A stretch of DNA of 64,000 bases from assembly GCA_010093605.1 (NCBI GenBank), contig MU004190.1, positions 620,001 through 684,000 on the forward strand, read 5' to 3'. The notes beneath the pieces were generated by a model. That model saw only the letters and a list, made by a program, of their open reading frames with translations, did not search any database and was not told where the DNA came from. Made by a program: the position numbers and the translations under genes. The first letter of the stretch is position 1. Each line of letters starts with the position of its first letter. This DNA is from Lophium mytilinum (lineage: Eukaryota; Ascomycota; Dothideomycetes; Mytilinidiales; Mytilinidiaceae). This document shows, piece by piece, positions 12,273 through 24,196 of this stretch.

Positions 12273-13749
12273 GACGGGAGTGGGGAGGGTTGGGGGTGAT
12301 GTAAAGTATGGTTTAGTGTTTTAGGTATTGGCATTGGTGTTGGTGGGCGTGTTTGGGCTTAGATTGGACGCGAGTGGCTGGGTTTGTGTACTTGAAAAGA
12401 TGGAGTTGAAAAGAATGGAGGTAGATTGAATTTTGTTAGCTTTGGTTTGGTTGATAGACCGAGTTGGATGTTGATGCTTTGTTGCGTCGCTCGAGCCAGC
12501 TATGTCCTCGGTTTGATGTCATGTTTCCACCCGTAAGTTCCGAGTAGAACGAGAATGAGCGGCTTTCGGGCTTGGTGCTCCAAATATCATTTCTGCTTCG
12601 TCGTACGTAGGAAACCGCCCTTCTTACCTTTGTGGCAGGTTGGTAGATCCCCTGAACCTGCATGCGTAATAGTGCGACAAGATTTAAACTGCCAGGCGCT
12701 GATGCACCCATAGTGATGACCTGATATGCTTGAACACGTAAAATTTAAATAGCGTGCCAAGGTGGTCGTAGATATAATTTCCTTCAATACAATATTGTAT
12801 GTACCGAGGTAGTATGGTGGCTTATGTCCAGGTGGGCACCGAGGATGCAACCAAGGCGCAACAGCCCTGAAAAGCTCAGTTGTCAAAACTCCATCCTCGC
12901 CACACCCGGCCACTATCGTCGTATCGAGCCATGACATTTTGCAAAGCACCCTTCATTCTCCATCGAATACATGGGTGCACAGGTTCTTGCACACCCATCT
13001 GCCAAGCTGCTGGTTCTAGCCTTGTGCAGGTGTCTCCTTTTGGATCGCTTTCTCAGCTCGGCTACACGCTTCAAATATCGATGTTAATCTTTAGAACCGC
13101 ATCGGTCCACTTACTTTAGGTTATCGGGGGGTGAACAAAAAGGAAGATCGAAAGGATTCATCCTTGGAATTCGTCCTGTATGCTTCTCCGTTGAGTAGGC
13201 TACTAGAAATCAACCACATACATGGACCAAAGACTCACGGCGTGTCGTTTAATAAGCTTGCTCACTCACGTGTTTGGGAGAAAATTCTCGATCTCAACGT
13301 AGAGAACCAGGACATACAGTTTCAAAGACACCACTTCAGGGAGAAGAAGTAGAGATTTGCTCGTAGAGTCAACTTTAGAATGCTATGCCATACAGAGAAA
13401 AAAGGATAAATCGGTGAACACGCAAGCATCATCTCTGAGCAAACAGACCTGAGAAAAATGCACCGTCCAAATGCCCATAAATCCCAGCTCCATTTCATGC
13501 CGCTAAACGTGCTCCATAGTTCGTCCGCAAAAGCAACAGCTCTCTGAACGCTTTCATGAACACCTCGTCCGCCGGCCCCAGCACCTCAACTATCTCTCTC
13601 TCTCTCTTGATTATTGCGGTTGAAACCAACTTTCTTCCATCGCCCATCCAAACATCGCTCGCCTCCATTCATTGATTTCTATCGGCGAGGAGGGACGAAA
13701 GGCTGTGCTTCTCGTCTATCACCCCATAATCATTCCGGCGTGACACTCC
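12273..13749. other. gene-free stretch, 1.5 kb
   Basis: Downstream region of the Dug2-like gene. No frame is convincing. A short CT microsatellite lies near 13593-13611. Confidence 0.4.
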
Positions 13750-13998
13750 TCATTCGGCGGCGTTCGCTAAACTTCCGCGAGATCCAGATCCACCCACTTC
13801 ATTCGAGCGATCTTGCGCTCCAAACCCGGCCCAGGAACTGAAGTCGATTCCGTTTGGCTGTGCGAAGCTATAGCTCTGTGGTGGAGTGTCGGGGGTCTTT
13901 GCGGACTGCGCTCGCTGCGGGGAGTCGTGGTTCGGGTTGTAGTCGGATTTCAAGTGCACCTGGACGATGGGCGCTGAGATAGGTGTGAAGAAGAACAT
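13750..13998 (-). CDS. possible small hydrophilic protein (82 residues), unrecognised
   Basis: A short open frame begins at the ATG complementary to 13996-13998. It encodes 82 residues: a short hydrophobic start (MFFFTPISAPIVQVHL), then a polar region rich in Ser, Pro, Gln and Asn, with no Cys. The region upstream on the coding strand is pyrimidine-rich, as many fungal 5' leaders are, which favours this start over the longer frame opening at 14223. I see no domain, membrane segment or known relative. It could equally be a chance frame; transcript data would decide. Confidence 0.35.
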   Translation of the reverse strand: MFFFTPISAPIVQVHLKSDYNPNHDSPQRAQSAKTPDTPPQSYSFAQPNGIDFSSWAGFGAQDRSNEVGGSGSRGSLANAAE

Positions 13999-15017
13999 TG
14001 CCTCGTTTCTGATTTTGGGATAGATGGATGGAGAGGGTCTTGTGGGTGGCAAGGGGTATAGTAGGAGAAAGGAGAAGAGAGAAGGGATAGAAAGCATCTC
14101 GAGGGAGGAAGAAGAGGATATAAGACCCCACGCATGCTCTACCCAGCCCCACGTGGAGCGGTAATATCGGAGGATAAACCCACCATCAGCAGGTGGTAGA
14201 TTGCCCATCACGCGTCCCGCCACCGTGCGGCTGAGGGTCGTGCGCGCGGTTGTGGCGCGATGTCACGCGGGAGTGGCATGACGGCCCGCTGAGCTTATTT
14301 ATCTTGTGGGCACTACGCTTATGTTTCACCAAAACCGTGAACACGAGATGACAAAGTTGTGGGCATATTTGCCTTCATCTGGGAGCTGGTTCAATATCGT
14401 AGTCTGATTTCAGATTTTGTCCTCGTCACGTGCCCAGGACTTCCTTTTGGAGGACAACGGCAAACGGCTTCACCGACCGTGTTTCACCGTTCGTGTTCTG
14501 AAGAATTCGCACGGATCAACAGCTCCACTGAAATCTTCCGGTCATGGCCGCACGTTGCGCCTGACTCAGCTCTCACCGCATCGTCGCTCTGCAATGGCCA
14601 GTAAGCATAGCTGCACTGAGGCGACATGAATAACGGCAATTTACCGCGTAGCCCTAGACAAACTTTTTTTCGTTGCACATCGCTCGGGAAATGGCTCCTG
14701 CTTTCTTATACATCCAAGAAAAGGCTCATCCTCCGATCATCTGGATTTTGCTTAGCCATCGACAGTCTTTACACTGAATCGCCGGCATTTCGACGGCCTA
14801 GAATGATGCTGGGTCGATAGAAACTCAACCTTCAGCATACTCTTCTATTATGTGTCCATCTTTAAGTTCAAAGTCAGAAAGAGACTTTGGTGGGATTTGT
14901 CTTGAGAAACTCGGACCCGATTGACGCTGTTGAAGGTCCTATCCTTACGAGTCAGCATCGCCATCTTCGCGGAGGTCCGAACTTACCCCCCGCCTAGGAG
15001 GGTTTACCTACTTTGCC
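13999..15017. other. gene-free stretch, 1.0 kb
   Basis: A long pyrimidine-rich tract on the minus strand near 14030-14110 is the only notable composition. No coding region recognised. Confidence 0.4.
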
Positions 15018-17358
15018 TCACGCAGTGCCCGCCCACTGCGCCCAATTCTCCTCCTCGACGGCATCTGGGATTGCCGTTCCGCGAAAGAGGCTGTCGAAGA
15101 GCGCCACGTCGACGCCCTGCAGGTCCCAGTCATCTTCAGCTCCGAAGAGGGGAAGCTGGTCTTCTTGGATGTTGCCGTTGCTGAAACTGGAGACACTATT
15201 TCCTGGCGGTGGAAGCTGTTCCGGCGGCGTCAGCTGGTCAATATTTATCTCCGTGGTCGGGTCACTGTTATAATCCAGGGGCCCATCAACTTGATTTGCG
15301 GGCAGATAGTCTGGGCTCGATAGCAATAGCTGGTTATGTTGGCCTTGTCGATTGGGGACTAGTGTGTCTGCGCCTAATGTGGCCAAGAGCCTTTGCTCGG
15401 GCGCCGTCGGCGCGGTTGAAACGGACTTCGAGATGGCGCCGCGCTCAAAATTGATGGTGCCAAAGTAGGGGATATGGACGTGCAGCCCCTTGCCGCCACT
15501 AGTCAACTTCCCATAACACTCGAGCTCCTCTTCGTCACCTCTGGAGGAGTTAGTGTTATAGCTGGTTCCGCTGGCGGCGTTAGCCTCGATAGCGAGCAGA
15601 TGGCGGAGGATGCGGGATATTTTCGAGGAGATAGCATCGGTGCCAGCGCGAGCCATAGATTCGAGGATCTCAAGGGTACGCTCCATGATGCCGCGGTCGC
15701 TAGGACGGCTATGGGCAAGGAAGCTGAAAACGGCGCCTGGGTTCGAGTTTTGGCCAAGACCCTGGGACCGGCTGCGGGAGTCAAGATGGGCAAGGCACAA
15801 GACGGTAGTGGAGATGAATGCCAGAAAGTCGGTGCCACGGCAGTAGAAGTGGGCAGGGTTTGAGGTGCGGAAGGCTACAAAGCGGACTAGAGTCTCGCGG
15901 CTGACGGTGACGGCAGTGATCTTGCTGTGATCGTACCTATGGTCGGGCGAGGAGCGTAGCATATAGGGCAAATGCAGCCGTATTAGTAGGTGATAGTGAC
16001 TGAATTGGTCCATGAGGCGAATTGTCTCGTGAAGGACCTCTGTGCCGCCCATATTGCTGGCTGAGAGATCGGGGATTAGCCACCACTGAGGGGGCATCTC
16101 GGCGGCGGCCTTCTGCAACAGCGTGTCGATATCATGGGTTTCGGAGAAGTTGTTTTCGTTGCGCTGTAGGATGCGGTCGGCTAGGGTGCAGTGGATGCGC
16201 TGCATGCGGTCAATGGGCTGGCATCCTTCCAACGACTCTGGAGTCGCGAATCGGACTTCGAGCGAAGTGCACGGTAGACCTAGCATGAGCGAGAGATAGC
16301 GGTCCATTTCAACAAGGCGAAAACAAATTTGGTCCGGATTGAAGATTGCTCGCATTTCTGGTGTGAGGAACTTCAACGACGGCGAATTGAGGCCGCGGTG
16401 GAGCGCCATCATCTGCGCAACAGTAGTCGCTCGGCGCATTGCCATCCAAGCCCTGTGGAGGTTGCCCGCATAGTTCTGGTACTCGGCCTCGATCATGATG
16501 CACTCAATGCCCTCGACGGAGCGAATGAGATCTTCATTGGTGGTTACCAGTCTAATGGCCGATTCGACGACACGAGACATAATATCGCAGGCGCCCAGGT
16601 CTGCCAATTCGTCAATAGCAGAAGGGAGAACGCCTTGAATAAAGGTGCCGAGCACTAGAAGCTTGCGCGCAATCAACACCGGGTGGGAGCCGGGCGGTGG
16701 TAATTTTAGCATTTCCTGGGGCGAGGGCGGGTCCCAGTCCATGGAGCTGGAATATGGTGCGCATATTCCGCCATGAAGATGGGCTGATAGCCCAACGGGG
16801 AGTTTGCAGATGAGGTCCATATCGTGCTGGCTTGGCCATACCGCGATGAGAGCGTGGGACAGTTCCTCATACTTGCCTGCGATATATCTGCCATGGACTG
16901 GTGAAATCGTGGTGGCAGCTGAGGGCCGCTTCAACGTAGGTCTTGGGAGGTTGGACTGGCCCGTATTCAGAACGTGCTTTGGAGGTATTAGAAGAAACAC
17001 GCACCCCTATTCTGCGGCTACTGCAACTTACTGAAGTACCAGTCTCGACTTCGGAAGAGGCCGGTGTTGGAATGCCCGCAGAATAGTCCGAATCAACCAA
17101 GTGCTCGATGAGTCGCTCGACCCTACCAAGGCGAGCCTCTATTGGATTGCTGCTAGTGGAGGGCATAGTAGGCTCCTCGGCGAGCTCTTGGCTGAGGCAT
17201 ACCGACCCGCGTCGCTTGCAATTCTCGCAGACAGCACTGGTAGTCGCAAAGATGCAACGAACCTTGCGCCGCCTACACTCCCAACAGTTTTGGGTACCCT
17301 TGCGAACCTTCCGTCGCTTGGACTCTGGTGCGTCCACCTGGGGGCTCGTTCCGGACAT
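15018..17358 (-). CDS. Zn2Cys6 transcription factor with fungal-type regulatory middle domain
   Basis: Two exons, 17032-17358 and 15018-16976, joined over a 55-bp intron, encode 761 residues. Residues about 25-54 hold the binuclear zinc cluster with spacing C-x2-C-x6-C-x8-C-x2-C-x6-C (CWECRRRKVRC through CENCKRRGSVC), preceded by a basic KRRKVRK stretch suitable for nuclear import. A short linker (PIEARLGRVERLIEHL) looks like the usual dimerisation coiled coil. The central part matches the fungal-specific regulatory domain style (for example YAGNLHRAWMAMRRATTVAQMMALHRG and FRLVEMDRYLSLMLGLP). The C-terminal 100 residues are acidic and Pro/Gln-rich, typical of an activation region. Target genes are not evident. 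The nearest candidates are the NmrA-like gene and, 5-7 kb away, the UstYa/RiPP pair, but distance alone is weak evidence. Confidence 0.93.
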
Positions 17359-17978
17359 TGCTCACCGCAACCTGCACTTGAAGGACAAATTTCCAAGGAA
17401 TTTGGCGTGCTCGGGTTGGAAAACGATGTTCGCGCACCGAGGCGATGAGGGTTCGGTCGAAGTATACTTTCCTATCAGATTACTAATGCCTCTCGCCTGC
17501 TTCAGCCGAGCTCGGTGGACGAACAATCACGGCGTCCCAGGCTACTCCAAGCCGTCTCTTTGTCTGAGATATCCGCGGAATCATTGATCATCAGCATGCG
17601 TTTTGACAAGGACAATATAAAAGTCGTTCAGCACCCAGAGCATGTCGAGGGAGAGGTATGAGTGATGTGATGTAGTTCAGGGATCGTATGATGTGCAAGA
17701 GAGGATGTCGGGAAAATGTTCGGCCGGGAATCACGTGGCTTGAAATATAGAGCACGTGATGTTTTGTGATATATCGTAACCTTGGAGCATAAGACCTAGG
17801 AACAAGACGATAAAGCGATAGATATCTATCTGTCTGAGCGGCATAGAGACAATGACATTCTGACAATCTCTACATTCTAGCTACTTCGTACTACTTCGCG
17901 AATCTGGTACAGGCAAAGGAAGCCTCCCCGCCCCTTCGAAAATCTCTACTACCACCCAAGAGACATCAAGTTCCCAGC
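17359..17978. other. intergenic, 0.6 kb
   Basis: Upstream region of the Zn2Cys6 gene and 3' flank of the NmrA-like gene. No coding frame recognised. Confidence 0.4.
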
Positions 17979-19205
17979 CTACTGCTTGCCACGCCAAACC
18001 TCAGACAAGAACTCTTCGGGATCAGCGAACTTGTAGTCCGGCAGCAACTTGTTCCACTCATCCGAGCAAGTATAAGCTTTGGCGGAGATAGCCAACAAGC
18101 AACCCGCGACGATGATTCTCGAGAACATGTCCACCTGCTCGACCGGAATAGACGGGTGGTCGAGTCTCGGAATCCAAGACGTCTTCCACTCCCCGCTTCC
18201 AAGCTCACTGATTTTCAATTTCTCAATCTCAAAGGGTGCGCCTGGTTCGTTAAATGTCAGCGAATATGTAAGACTCATTGAGGGAGCTGCACGAACCGCG
18301 GATCTTCTCTCCTAGAGCGATGACTTCCTTGACGGACAAGTCGGCGCCTCTGATGCCACTAACGACTGGCCACTCGCCTTCAAAATCGATCGCTCTAGCG
18401 ACCACGTTGGCGAGATCCTGCACTGAAGTGAGAGTCACACGGTCGTCATCCCCGCCGTCCACGACGAGAGCTCGGCGGTTCTTGAAGTCGAAGGGGATTT
18501 CCATTGCGTGGACGTGTTTGGACGACTTATATGGGCTTGTCAAATAGTTCAAGAACAAGCCTGGCTGAAAGAGGGTGTATTCGAGAACCTATTGGTGGGG
18601 CCTTGTGTCAGCATTTTGATGAGTCTCAGGGTTCCTTGCAATCTACCTTCTTATCCTTATTCAGCTCTTTCAGGTATTGGCGAGCTTCTGCCTTGTACGC
18701 GTACCAGCTCAGGTGCTCCAGGCCGGACCTGTCCGAGGTCAGTACTTGAAATAACATCAGGGGTGGCGATTACTCACGTGGCCCACTCGCTGGGTGCGAA
18801 CCGCTTCACACTCGCTTCAATTGAAGCATCAATGAGATTCTTCTGGATAGTTCCTGCTGATTCTCCCATAGGAGAGACGAACGAGAGTAAAGTGTGCACT
18901 CCCTGCAGGATTTCCGCCAACTGCTTCGTGTCATCGTAGTTTGCCGTGACCCATGTTACACCCGGGATGGACGAGCCAGCCGGAGCATCCTGTACAAACT
19001 ACTTAGCTGCAATGATCCAGCCATGCTAAGATAATACACGAACCTTCCTAGATAGAAGCAAAATCTCGTGCTTCTTAGATGCAACGAGGACATCGATGAT
19101 CTCCTGTGCAACGTCTGCCGAGCCATTATTATGACTGTAGATGAGAGATAAATGGCCGGTGAAGAACTCACTGCCGGAGCCGCCTGCAATAGCAATCTTG
19201 ACCAT
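17979..19205 (-). CDS. NmrA-like / isoflavone-reductase-like NAD(P)-binding protein
   Basis: Six exons rebuild a 317-residue protein: 19172-19205, 19044-19114, 18778-18989, 18647-18728, 18297-18588 and 17979-18241. It opens with a Rossmann dinucleotide site, IAIAGGSG, completed across the first intron by Asn-Val, followed by AQEIIDVLVASKKHEILLLSRK, which is the beta-alpha-beta unit of atypical short-chain dehydrogenases. Later landmarks are TLLSFVSPMG, KRFAPSEWA, the helix with WYAYKAEARQYLKEL, TLFQPGLFLNYL and LVVDGGDDDRVTLTSVQDLANVVARA, all usual for the NmrA/PCBER family. Members are either redox-sensing regulators or NADPH-dependent reductases; the sequence does not say which. The intron density is high for a gene this short. 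The first intron is short (57 bp) with GTGAGT and CAG ends. Confidence 0.9.
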
Positions 19206-19946
19206 GTTTACTCGACGGAGATTGTAGGTCTTGCGTCTGCTACTTGGGACTTCTGAGATGGAGAGAGTGAAATTGAACGTTAACAAATGCGTCTATGATG
19301 CCTTTAAAGCTATGAGGAATGAGTACAGAGCTGCTGTGAGAGTTGTCGTTCTTTGTTGCTGCGTGCGAGCTGTTCTATATAGTGCTCTCAGCCGGGGTTT
19401 CGGCCGAATAGATGTACCACCAAAAAGGTACCAATGCTTTCGCTGAACTTGCGGACATACCACTCTGAGACCATTAATATTTGTAAGCTCTGCACCTGGA
19501 TACCTTTCCGCAAATCAGGTCGGGGTGAACTTCCAACACGATGCCTCCAATGCCCTTCATATTGAATATGGATTCCCACCGACTTTTCGGCCTTGGCGGG
19601 AAGTCATTTTATACGAATGATAGTCATGTATTGCGTCCCATCCTTTCATAATCGCGCAGTGAAGGCGGGCAGTTCCCCACATGCTTGTCAAATCCAGTAT
19701 CAGGCCGTTGCAGAATAGAGAATGAACGAGAACCCTCATTCAGGGAGGCTCTTCATTCAGCTGTGTAATCATAGATTCTTAGGCTACTAAAGTATCATTA
19801 ACGAAAACGTGTATTGATGGCGAGCTTCAAGACCAATGAATTATAACCGAGACGCACGCTGGAAAGAGTGCAAGCTGATGAAAAGTCACCAGGGAAAGGC
19901 GTTAGAAAGGTCCGAGTCGCCAAGACATGCGTTCGCCTGCAAGGTC
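19206..19946. other. intergenic, 0.7 kb
   Basis: Promoter side of the NmrA-like gene and 3' flank of the F-box-like gene. No coding frame recognised. Confidence 0.4.
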
Positions 19947-21545
19947 TCAATCCCAGAATAAGTGGTCATAGCGACGCCAATCAACGCAGGACGAATCATT
20001 CCAGTCGAGTTCCAAGCCCATGTCTTTAAAGGAACGCGCGAGCTCCTGCTCTCTATCTGTCGGTTCAATCGGACACGGATCGTCGCCTACTGCCGCAACC
20101 TTCGTTAGGTTCGGCAGCTTGTCATGGGCGCACAACCGGAGGCGCTCGAAGCTCTCGGATACGGTGTCATATGTTCTGTCGTCAGAGTCCTTGGCATCTA
20201 GTTCCAGGATGGAGAGGGAAGTTGGAAGAATGTCTTCTATTGAAGCCGCACGAATCGGATACGGAGCCATTGAATCGATATCATCGTAGTATTCTTCGTC
20301 AAACTCTTCGTCATCTTCTGGTTCCTGTGCAAAGAGTGCTCTCAACGGAACTTTTAGGTGAGTTAAAGTGCTGAAGTGCGTAAACGATAAGACTGGCCAG
20401 ACGCGATATGCGATTTGTTCAACTTTTTCCTCGTCTTCGAGATCCTCAAAGCTCCATTCCAAACTAAGGTATTCTAGAGTATCCTTTGCCGGTTGCAGAA
20501 TGTTGATGATATCTCGCCATCGACGGGGAGGCTGTTGCTCCGCGCAGGTGTTAATACACAAAGTGAAGGACTTCAGTACTTTACAGGAACGGACCAAAGT
20601 GGATAGCTGATCAGAGTCCACCAAAGTCTGTTTCAATACTAGCTTGGTGATTGAAGCTGTCTGAGGCCTGAATATATCAACTGATAAAGACACTTCGCCG
20701 CATCCCTCTACGTGGAATATCCTCAACGAAGGCATGTTCCAGAAAAAGTCAAGGTCGTTAAGATCGTGATCGTACGGCGGGGCTGCGTAGTCGCAGTGGG
20801 ACCCGGTGATGCTTAGCGTTTCCAATGCCGGCAGGTTTGGGCGTATTGGGTACAGGCTCGCTTGCAATGGTAGCATTATGGAGCCGATGGGATCTTTGCT
20901 TTCCGATCCCCAGTCGTCTTCGTCACAGATAGCTACATTGAGGTGTCTAAGATTTGGGGTCAGGTTCGCAAACGTGAGAACTTGTGCAGGTGGACAGTAT
21001 TGACCGGCATATCTCGAATGGAGTTCTTGAAAGCTCACACAGGTTGAGTAACCGGCGGGATGGAACTTGAATGCAGGACGTTGGTGGTTGGAGCTTGTCA
21101 TGCTCAATATGAAGCCATCAGCAGGTGTGTACGCAGTCTCGCATCCTCCTACGCAGATTTGTTCGCCGCAATGGCCAATTGTAAACTCAAGCCTCTCGAC
21201 TTTAGCGGCCAGGTCTGGGCGGGAGGAAAACGTCCGCAAAAGTAGCGCCCAGCTGATGTCCTTGAGATCCACCATCGAAAGAGCTATACGTTTGTACATG
21301 TGACGTTCCATCTCCTCGTTGAAGATCCTGGCGACCTGGGAGAAGGCGGCGGCGTCTCGTGCATTCGGCAGCCAGGAAGCAATCTCCCCAATCATCTCTT
21401 TTGGAAGGTTTGCGAGGTAGACGTGGGTAGAGGTGGAAGCAGCTACGCTCTGTTGTAAAAGGTCATCCGGAGAGCATCGAGGAATCGGGGTGCCGTGCTC
21501 GTTGGCATTGCCGTCACTGTCCTGCCTTGTGCGTTTGAGCGACAT
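19947..21545 (-). CDS. F-box-like protein with leucine-rich C-terminal region
   Basis: A single open frame of 532 residues. Residues about 42-80 (VYLANLPKEMIGEIASWLPNARDAAAFSQVARIFN, given here as a description of the segment) have the spacing of an F-box: Leu-Pro near the start, the hydrophobic Ile/Ile/Trp-Leu core, then a Leu/Val-rich end. Such a segment would dock a Skp1-Cul1 ubiquitin ligase. The rest shows irregular leucine-rich segments (LPALETLSITGSHCDY, LRIFHVEGCGEVSLS, LTHLKVPLRALF) as in fungal F-box proteins that use LRR-like repeats for substrate binding. An acidic loop (EPEDDEEFDEEYYDD) lies near residue 410. No partner or substrate is indicated. Such genes are numerous and fast evolving in ascomycetes. 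It lies between the NmrA-like and UstYa genes, but F-box proteins are not a usual part of RiPP loci. Confidence 0.8.
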   Translation of the reverse strand: MSLKRTRQDSDGNANEHGTPIPRCSPDDLLQQSVAASTSTHVYLANLPKEMIGEIASWLPNARDAAAFSQVARIFNEEMERHMYKRIALSMVDLKDISWALLLRTFSSRPDLAAKVERLEFTIGHCGEQICVGGCETAYTPADGFILSMTSSNHQRPAFKFHPAGYSTCVSFQELHSRYAGQYCPPAQVLTFANLTPNLRHLNVAICDEDDWGSESKDPIGSIMLPLQASLYPIRPNLPALETLSITGSHCDYAAPPYDHDLNDLDFFWNMPSLRIFHVEGCGEVSLSVDIFRPQTASITKLVLKQTLVDSDQLSTLVRSCKVLKSFTLCINTCAEQQPPRRWRDIINILQPAKDTLEYLSLEWSFEDLEDEEKVEQIAYRVWPVLSFTHFSTLTHLKVPLRALFAQEPEDDEEFDEEYYDDIDSMAPYPIRAASIEDILPTSLSILELDAKDSDDRTYDTVSESFERLRLCAHDKLPNLTKVAAVGDDPCPIEPTDREQELARSFKDMGLELDWNDSSCVDWRRYDHLFWD

Positions 21546-22160
21546 CTCGAACAGATACTACTGGAGTACGTTAGAATAATGCTTTACCCAAGAGTGAAGC
21601 GCATTGGAGAAACACAGGGATTCTACTTACCAGAAGAGTCTAACTAGACGCTGTGGTGTTAGCTGGGGTTGATCCGATGGTTGTTGAGAGCAGAGGAGAA
21701 TCAGGTAGACGATTGAATCGCGTCGCGTATTTTCAAGCTACCGACTCAAACGGAATGGCCTCATCGCCTGCGCACGTGACTTAAATATATCAACTCACCT
21801 CGTATGTTGTGTAAGGATTCAACTCAAAGAACGTTTAGTCAGTGTGCAAGTATTGAAAGCCTTGTAGTCTTCGAGGAATTCCCCCAAACTCATATTTCCT
21901 TTCCCTTCGACTCCCTATCCAAAACTCCCTTTGCTTCGAGACTTGGAAACCAAGGGATAAGATCGTTGATTTTTATGAACCTTATATGGTAGACACGAGA
22001 AAGATGAATATTCTTTCCATCCCTAGGACTAATCCCCAAAATCTATCATGACGCTAAATTGCAAACCGCACATCCACACAAATGTGTCATCTCTGAACCT
22101 CACCCGCAGCCATAGCACAACACTTCCCAGCACATCCATAGGTACCACCACCCTTCACCA
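21546..22160. other. intergenic, 0.6 kb
   Basis: Upstream flank of the F-box-like gene and downstream flank of the UstYa-family gene. No coding frame recognised. Confidence 0.4.
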
Positions 22161-23224
22161 CTACGGCGCCCTCTCCAACTCACCCACCCCCTCCGGCTTC
22201 GGCCACGGATACCCATCCGGAAACTTCTCACCTGGCCTCCTCTCCCGATCCCACCCCAACAGCCCCTCATAGCTCCTGCACTCATGCTTCGTATTGAAAT
22301 ACGGGTACGGCCCGCTGACCCCCTTGACCCATCGGAAAGTCACTAAAGAGGCGTCGGCGGTGCACATGAGCCGGTTGCGGAGCACGTCGACGCAGTGCTC
22401 GAAGTGGGCTTCGGTGATGTTGGGTTCGGTGGCGAGTTTGGTCGCGAGGACGGGAAAGAGGTGGCGGAGGTGGGGTTTGGTGTTCCAGTGGCTGTGTCGT
22501 GTTAGGGTTTTGTATACTGTGGGTTTGTTTTGAGGTAGGGGAGGGAGGCGACGCACTGGTCTTCCCATAGCGCTTGCAGGCAGTGGAGTTGGTGGGCGGA
22601 TTCAAGGTAGGCTACGTAACCCTGCGGCAGAGAAACAATTATTAGCGGAATCCAACATGGTCGTCAAGAGTAATAATATAACCAAACGATAAATAGGTTG
22701 AAGACTGAGTGGTGAACATAGAGAATGGGTTGGCAACTCACCCCGCCAAACTCCTCCGGATACTGCACCGCATCCGTCGAAAGCTCTAGCCCCTCAATTT
22801 CCTCCCTCGTGATATTCAGCGGCCCAGTATGGGTAATGCGATGCCATCTTGCGAGGATCTCTTCGGTTGGTGGGCCTTTGTATGGAGAGTCTTCCCAAAA
22901 TGAGTTCTGAAATATCTCCGTGTGCGAAGTGTCACCCAGCGCCTCGTCGGCTGGTGTCCATACACCCTGCGTTTTACTTTTGTGCTCTGGCTTTGTGTCT
23001 CCCTTCGTGATGTCTCGCAAGATGAGGTTGAGTATCAGACCGAAGATGATGAGGACGCTGATCACGTGAGTTGTCCAGTGGACGATGTTGGCGGAAATGG
23101 AGTGCTTCCGCCGATTGGAAAATTGCGGAGATTGGAGTTTCTCGAAATCTGAGGAGGAAGATATCATTGCGGCAGATTCGCTGTCGGACTCTTGGGAGTT
23201 GACGGGGAAGTATGTGGGCGCCAT
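22161..23224 (-). CDS. UstYa-family (DUF3328) oxidase, candidate RiPP cyclase
   Basis: Three exons (22742-23224, 22557-22621, 22161-22491) give 292 residues. A cytosolic Ser-rich N-terminus is followed by one membrane helix at about residues 43-69 (THVISVLIIFGLILNLIL), then a lumenal catalytic domain. Both diagnostic HxxHC motifs are present: HQLHC at about 171-175, encoded by the small middle exon, and HFEHC at about 212-216, followed by VDVLRN and a conserved Cys (RLMCTADASL). In characterised fungal RiPP pathways (ustiloxin, phomopsin, asperipin) proteins of this family carry out oxidative cyclisation of the core peptide. Family members also act in other fungal pathways, so the family alone does not prove a RiPP. 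The strong context is the divergent repeat precursor gene 970 bp away at 24197. The intron phases put the first histidine motif in a separate exon. Confidence 0.92.
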
Positions 23225-24196
23225 GGCTGTGGAGGCGAAGATGGAAGGGAGAGGGAGGACAGTGAGGTCTCGGCTCTTAGAGCGGAAACGGGCGTGTATA
23301 TCTCTACCCGGGAAAATAATAATGGAGAGTAGTACAAACATGGAAGTAGAAAAAAGCTTTACGACCTCCGACTAAAGCTTAAGCCACGAATATCCCGCAT
23401 GCGGGGATAAGATATTGCAAAGCAAGACGAACCGGGTAATATTTCATGTGTCCAATGGAATTTTCTAGGGCGGAGGAATCTAACCGAAATGAATCTTGAG
23501 ATATGGTTGTTCCACAAGCCTAATTCGGAAGCTGCCTATAAAAGATCGACGGCTGACCATCGCCACTCGACCGAGGTCCGGACCGGGAAGGTGAATAGTC
23601 GTATAACGTTGCTCAAACTTCGGAGAGCCAACGACTGCGTTACTTCGAAGACGCCGTCAGCTTATCAATCTTCGGCTTTGAATAGTATACCGTGTATATT
23701 TCGAGAATACGATTGTAAATTGATCACGGGCCAATTGTTGATGCCGCAAAAGGAAGGCGTAAGATTACCGGACCTGCACAGCTATCTGAAGGTTTCTGAT
23801 GCCATATGTCGTATGTGGATACACGTTCCTTGTGGAGAAGACGATAGCAAGGGATGGGAGGTTTAAATAGCCAGTAGAGCTTGTTTCTCGTGTTGCATCC
23901 CGCTATGATTGGTGTGGTCAGGCGATCCTTGTGGACTTGCACGAGTGCACAATGTGGTACCTTCCACATCTGCACAAGAATGCGACGGAAAAGAAGATGC
24001 TAGATGCTCAAAGTCAAGACCCGCGAGCGGAGCAAACATGCGAACCTGGTAAATGGGTTTCTCGTGAGTAATACAATCCGTGCTCAGAAGGTAGGTAATC
24101 CTTCGGACCGGCATCGCGAACGAACCTCTAAAAGCAGAGATTCCCACCACTTCTCAATCACACATATTCAAAACAATTCGACGACGATAACTCAAG
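23225..24196. promoter_or_regulatory. divergent intergenic region between UstYa gene and RiPP precursor
   Basis: This 972-bp stretch must contain the promoters of both genes. Visible elements are a TATAAAAG at 23537-23544 on the plus strand, a CGG-N10-CCG arrangement at 23471-23486 of the general kind bound by Zn2Cys6 dimers, and a GGTCCGGACC palindrome near 23575. Next to the UstYa start the coding strand is pyrimidine-rich with an ATATAC about 70 bp upstream. A 125-codon frame at 23489-23866 runs through the region but shows no family resemblance, and I do not call it a gene. The regulatory roles are inferred. Confidence 0.4.

Noticed and set aside
11504-12334. 276-codon minus-strand frame
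   Set aside because: Antisense to the M20 peptidase domain of the Dug2-like gene; its composition is explained by the codon use of that gene.
23489-23866. 125-codon frame between the UstYa and precursor genes
   Set aside because: Contains a TATA-like element in its body and has no domain; it lies in the shared promoter.
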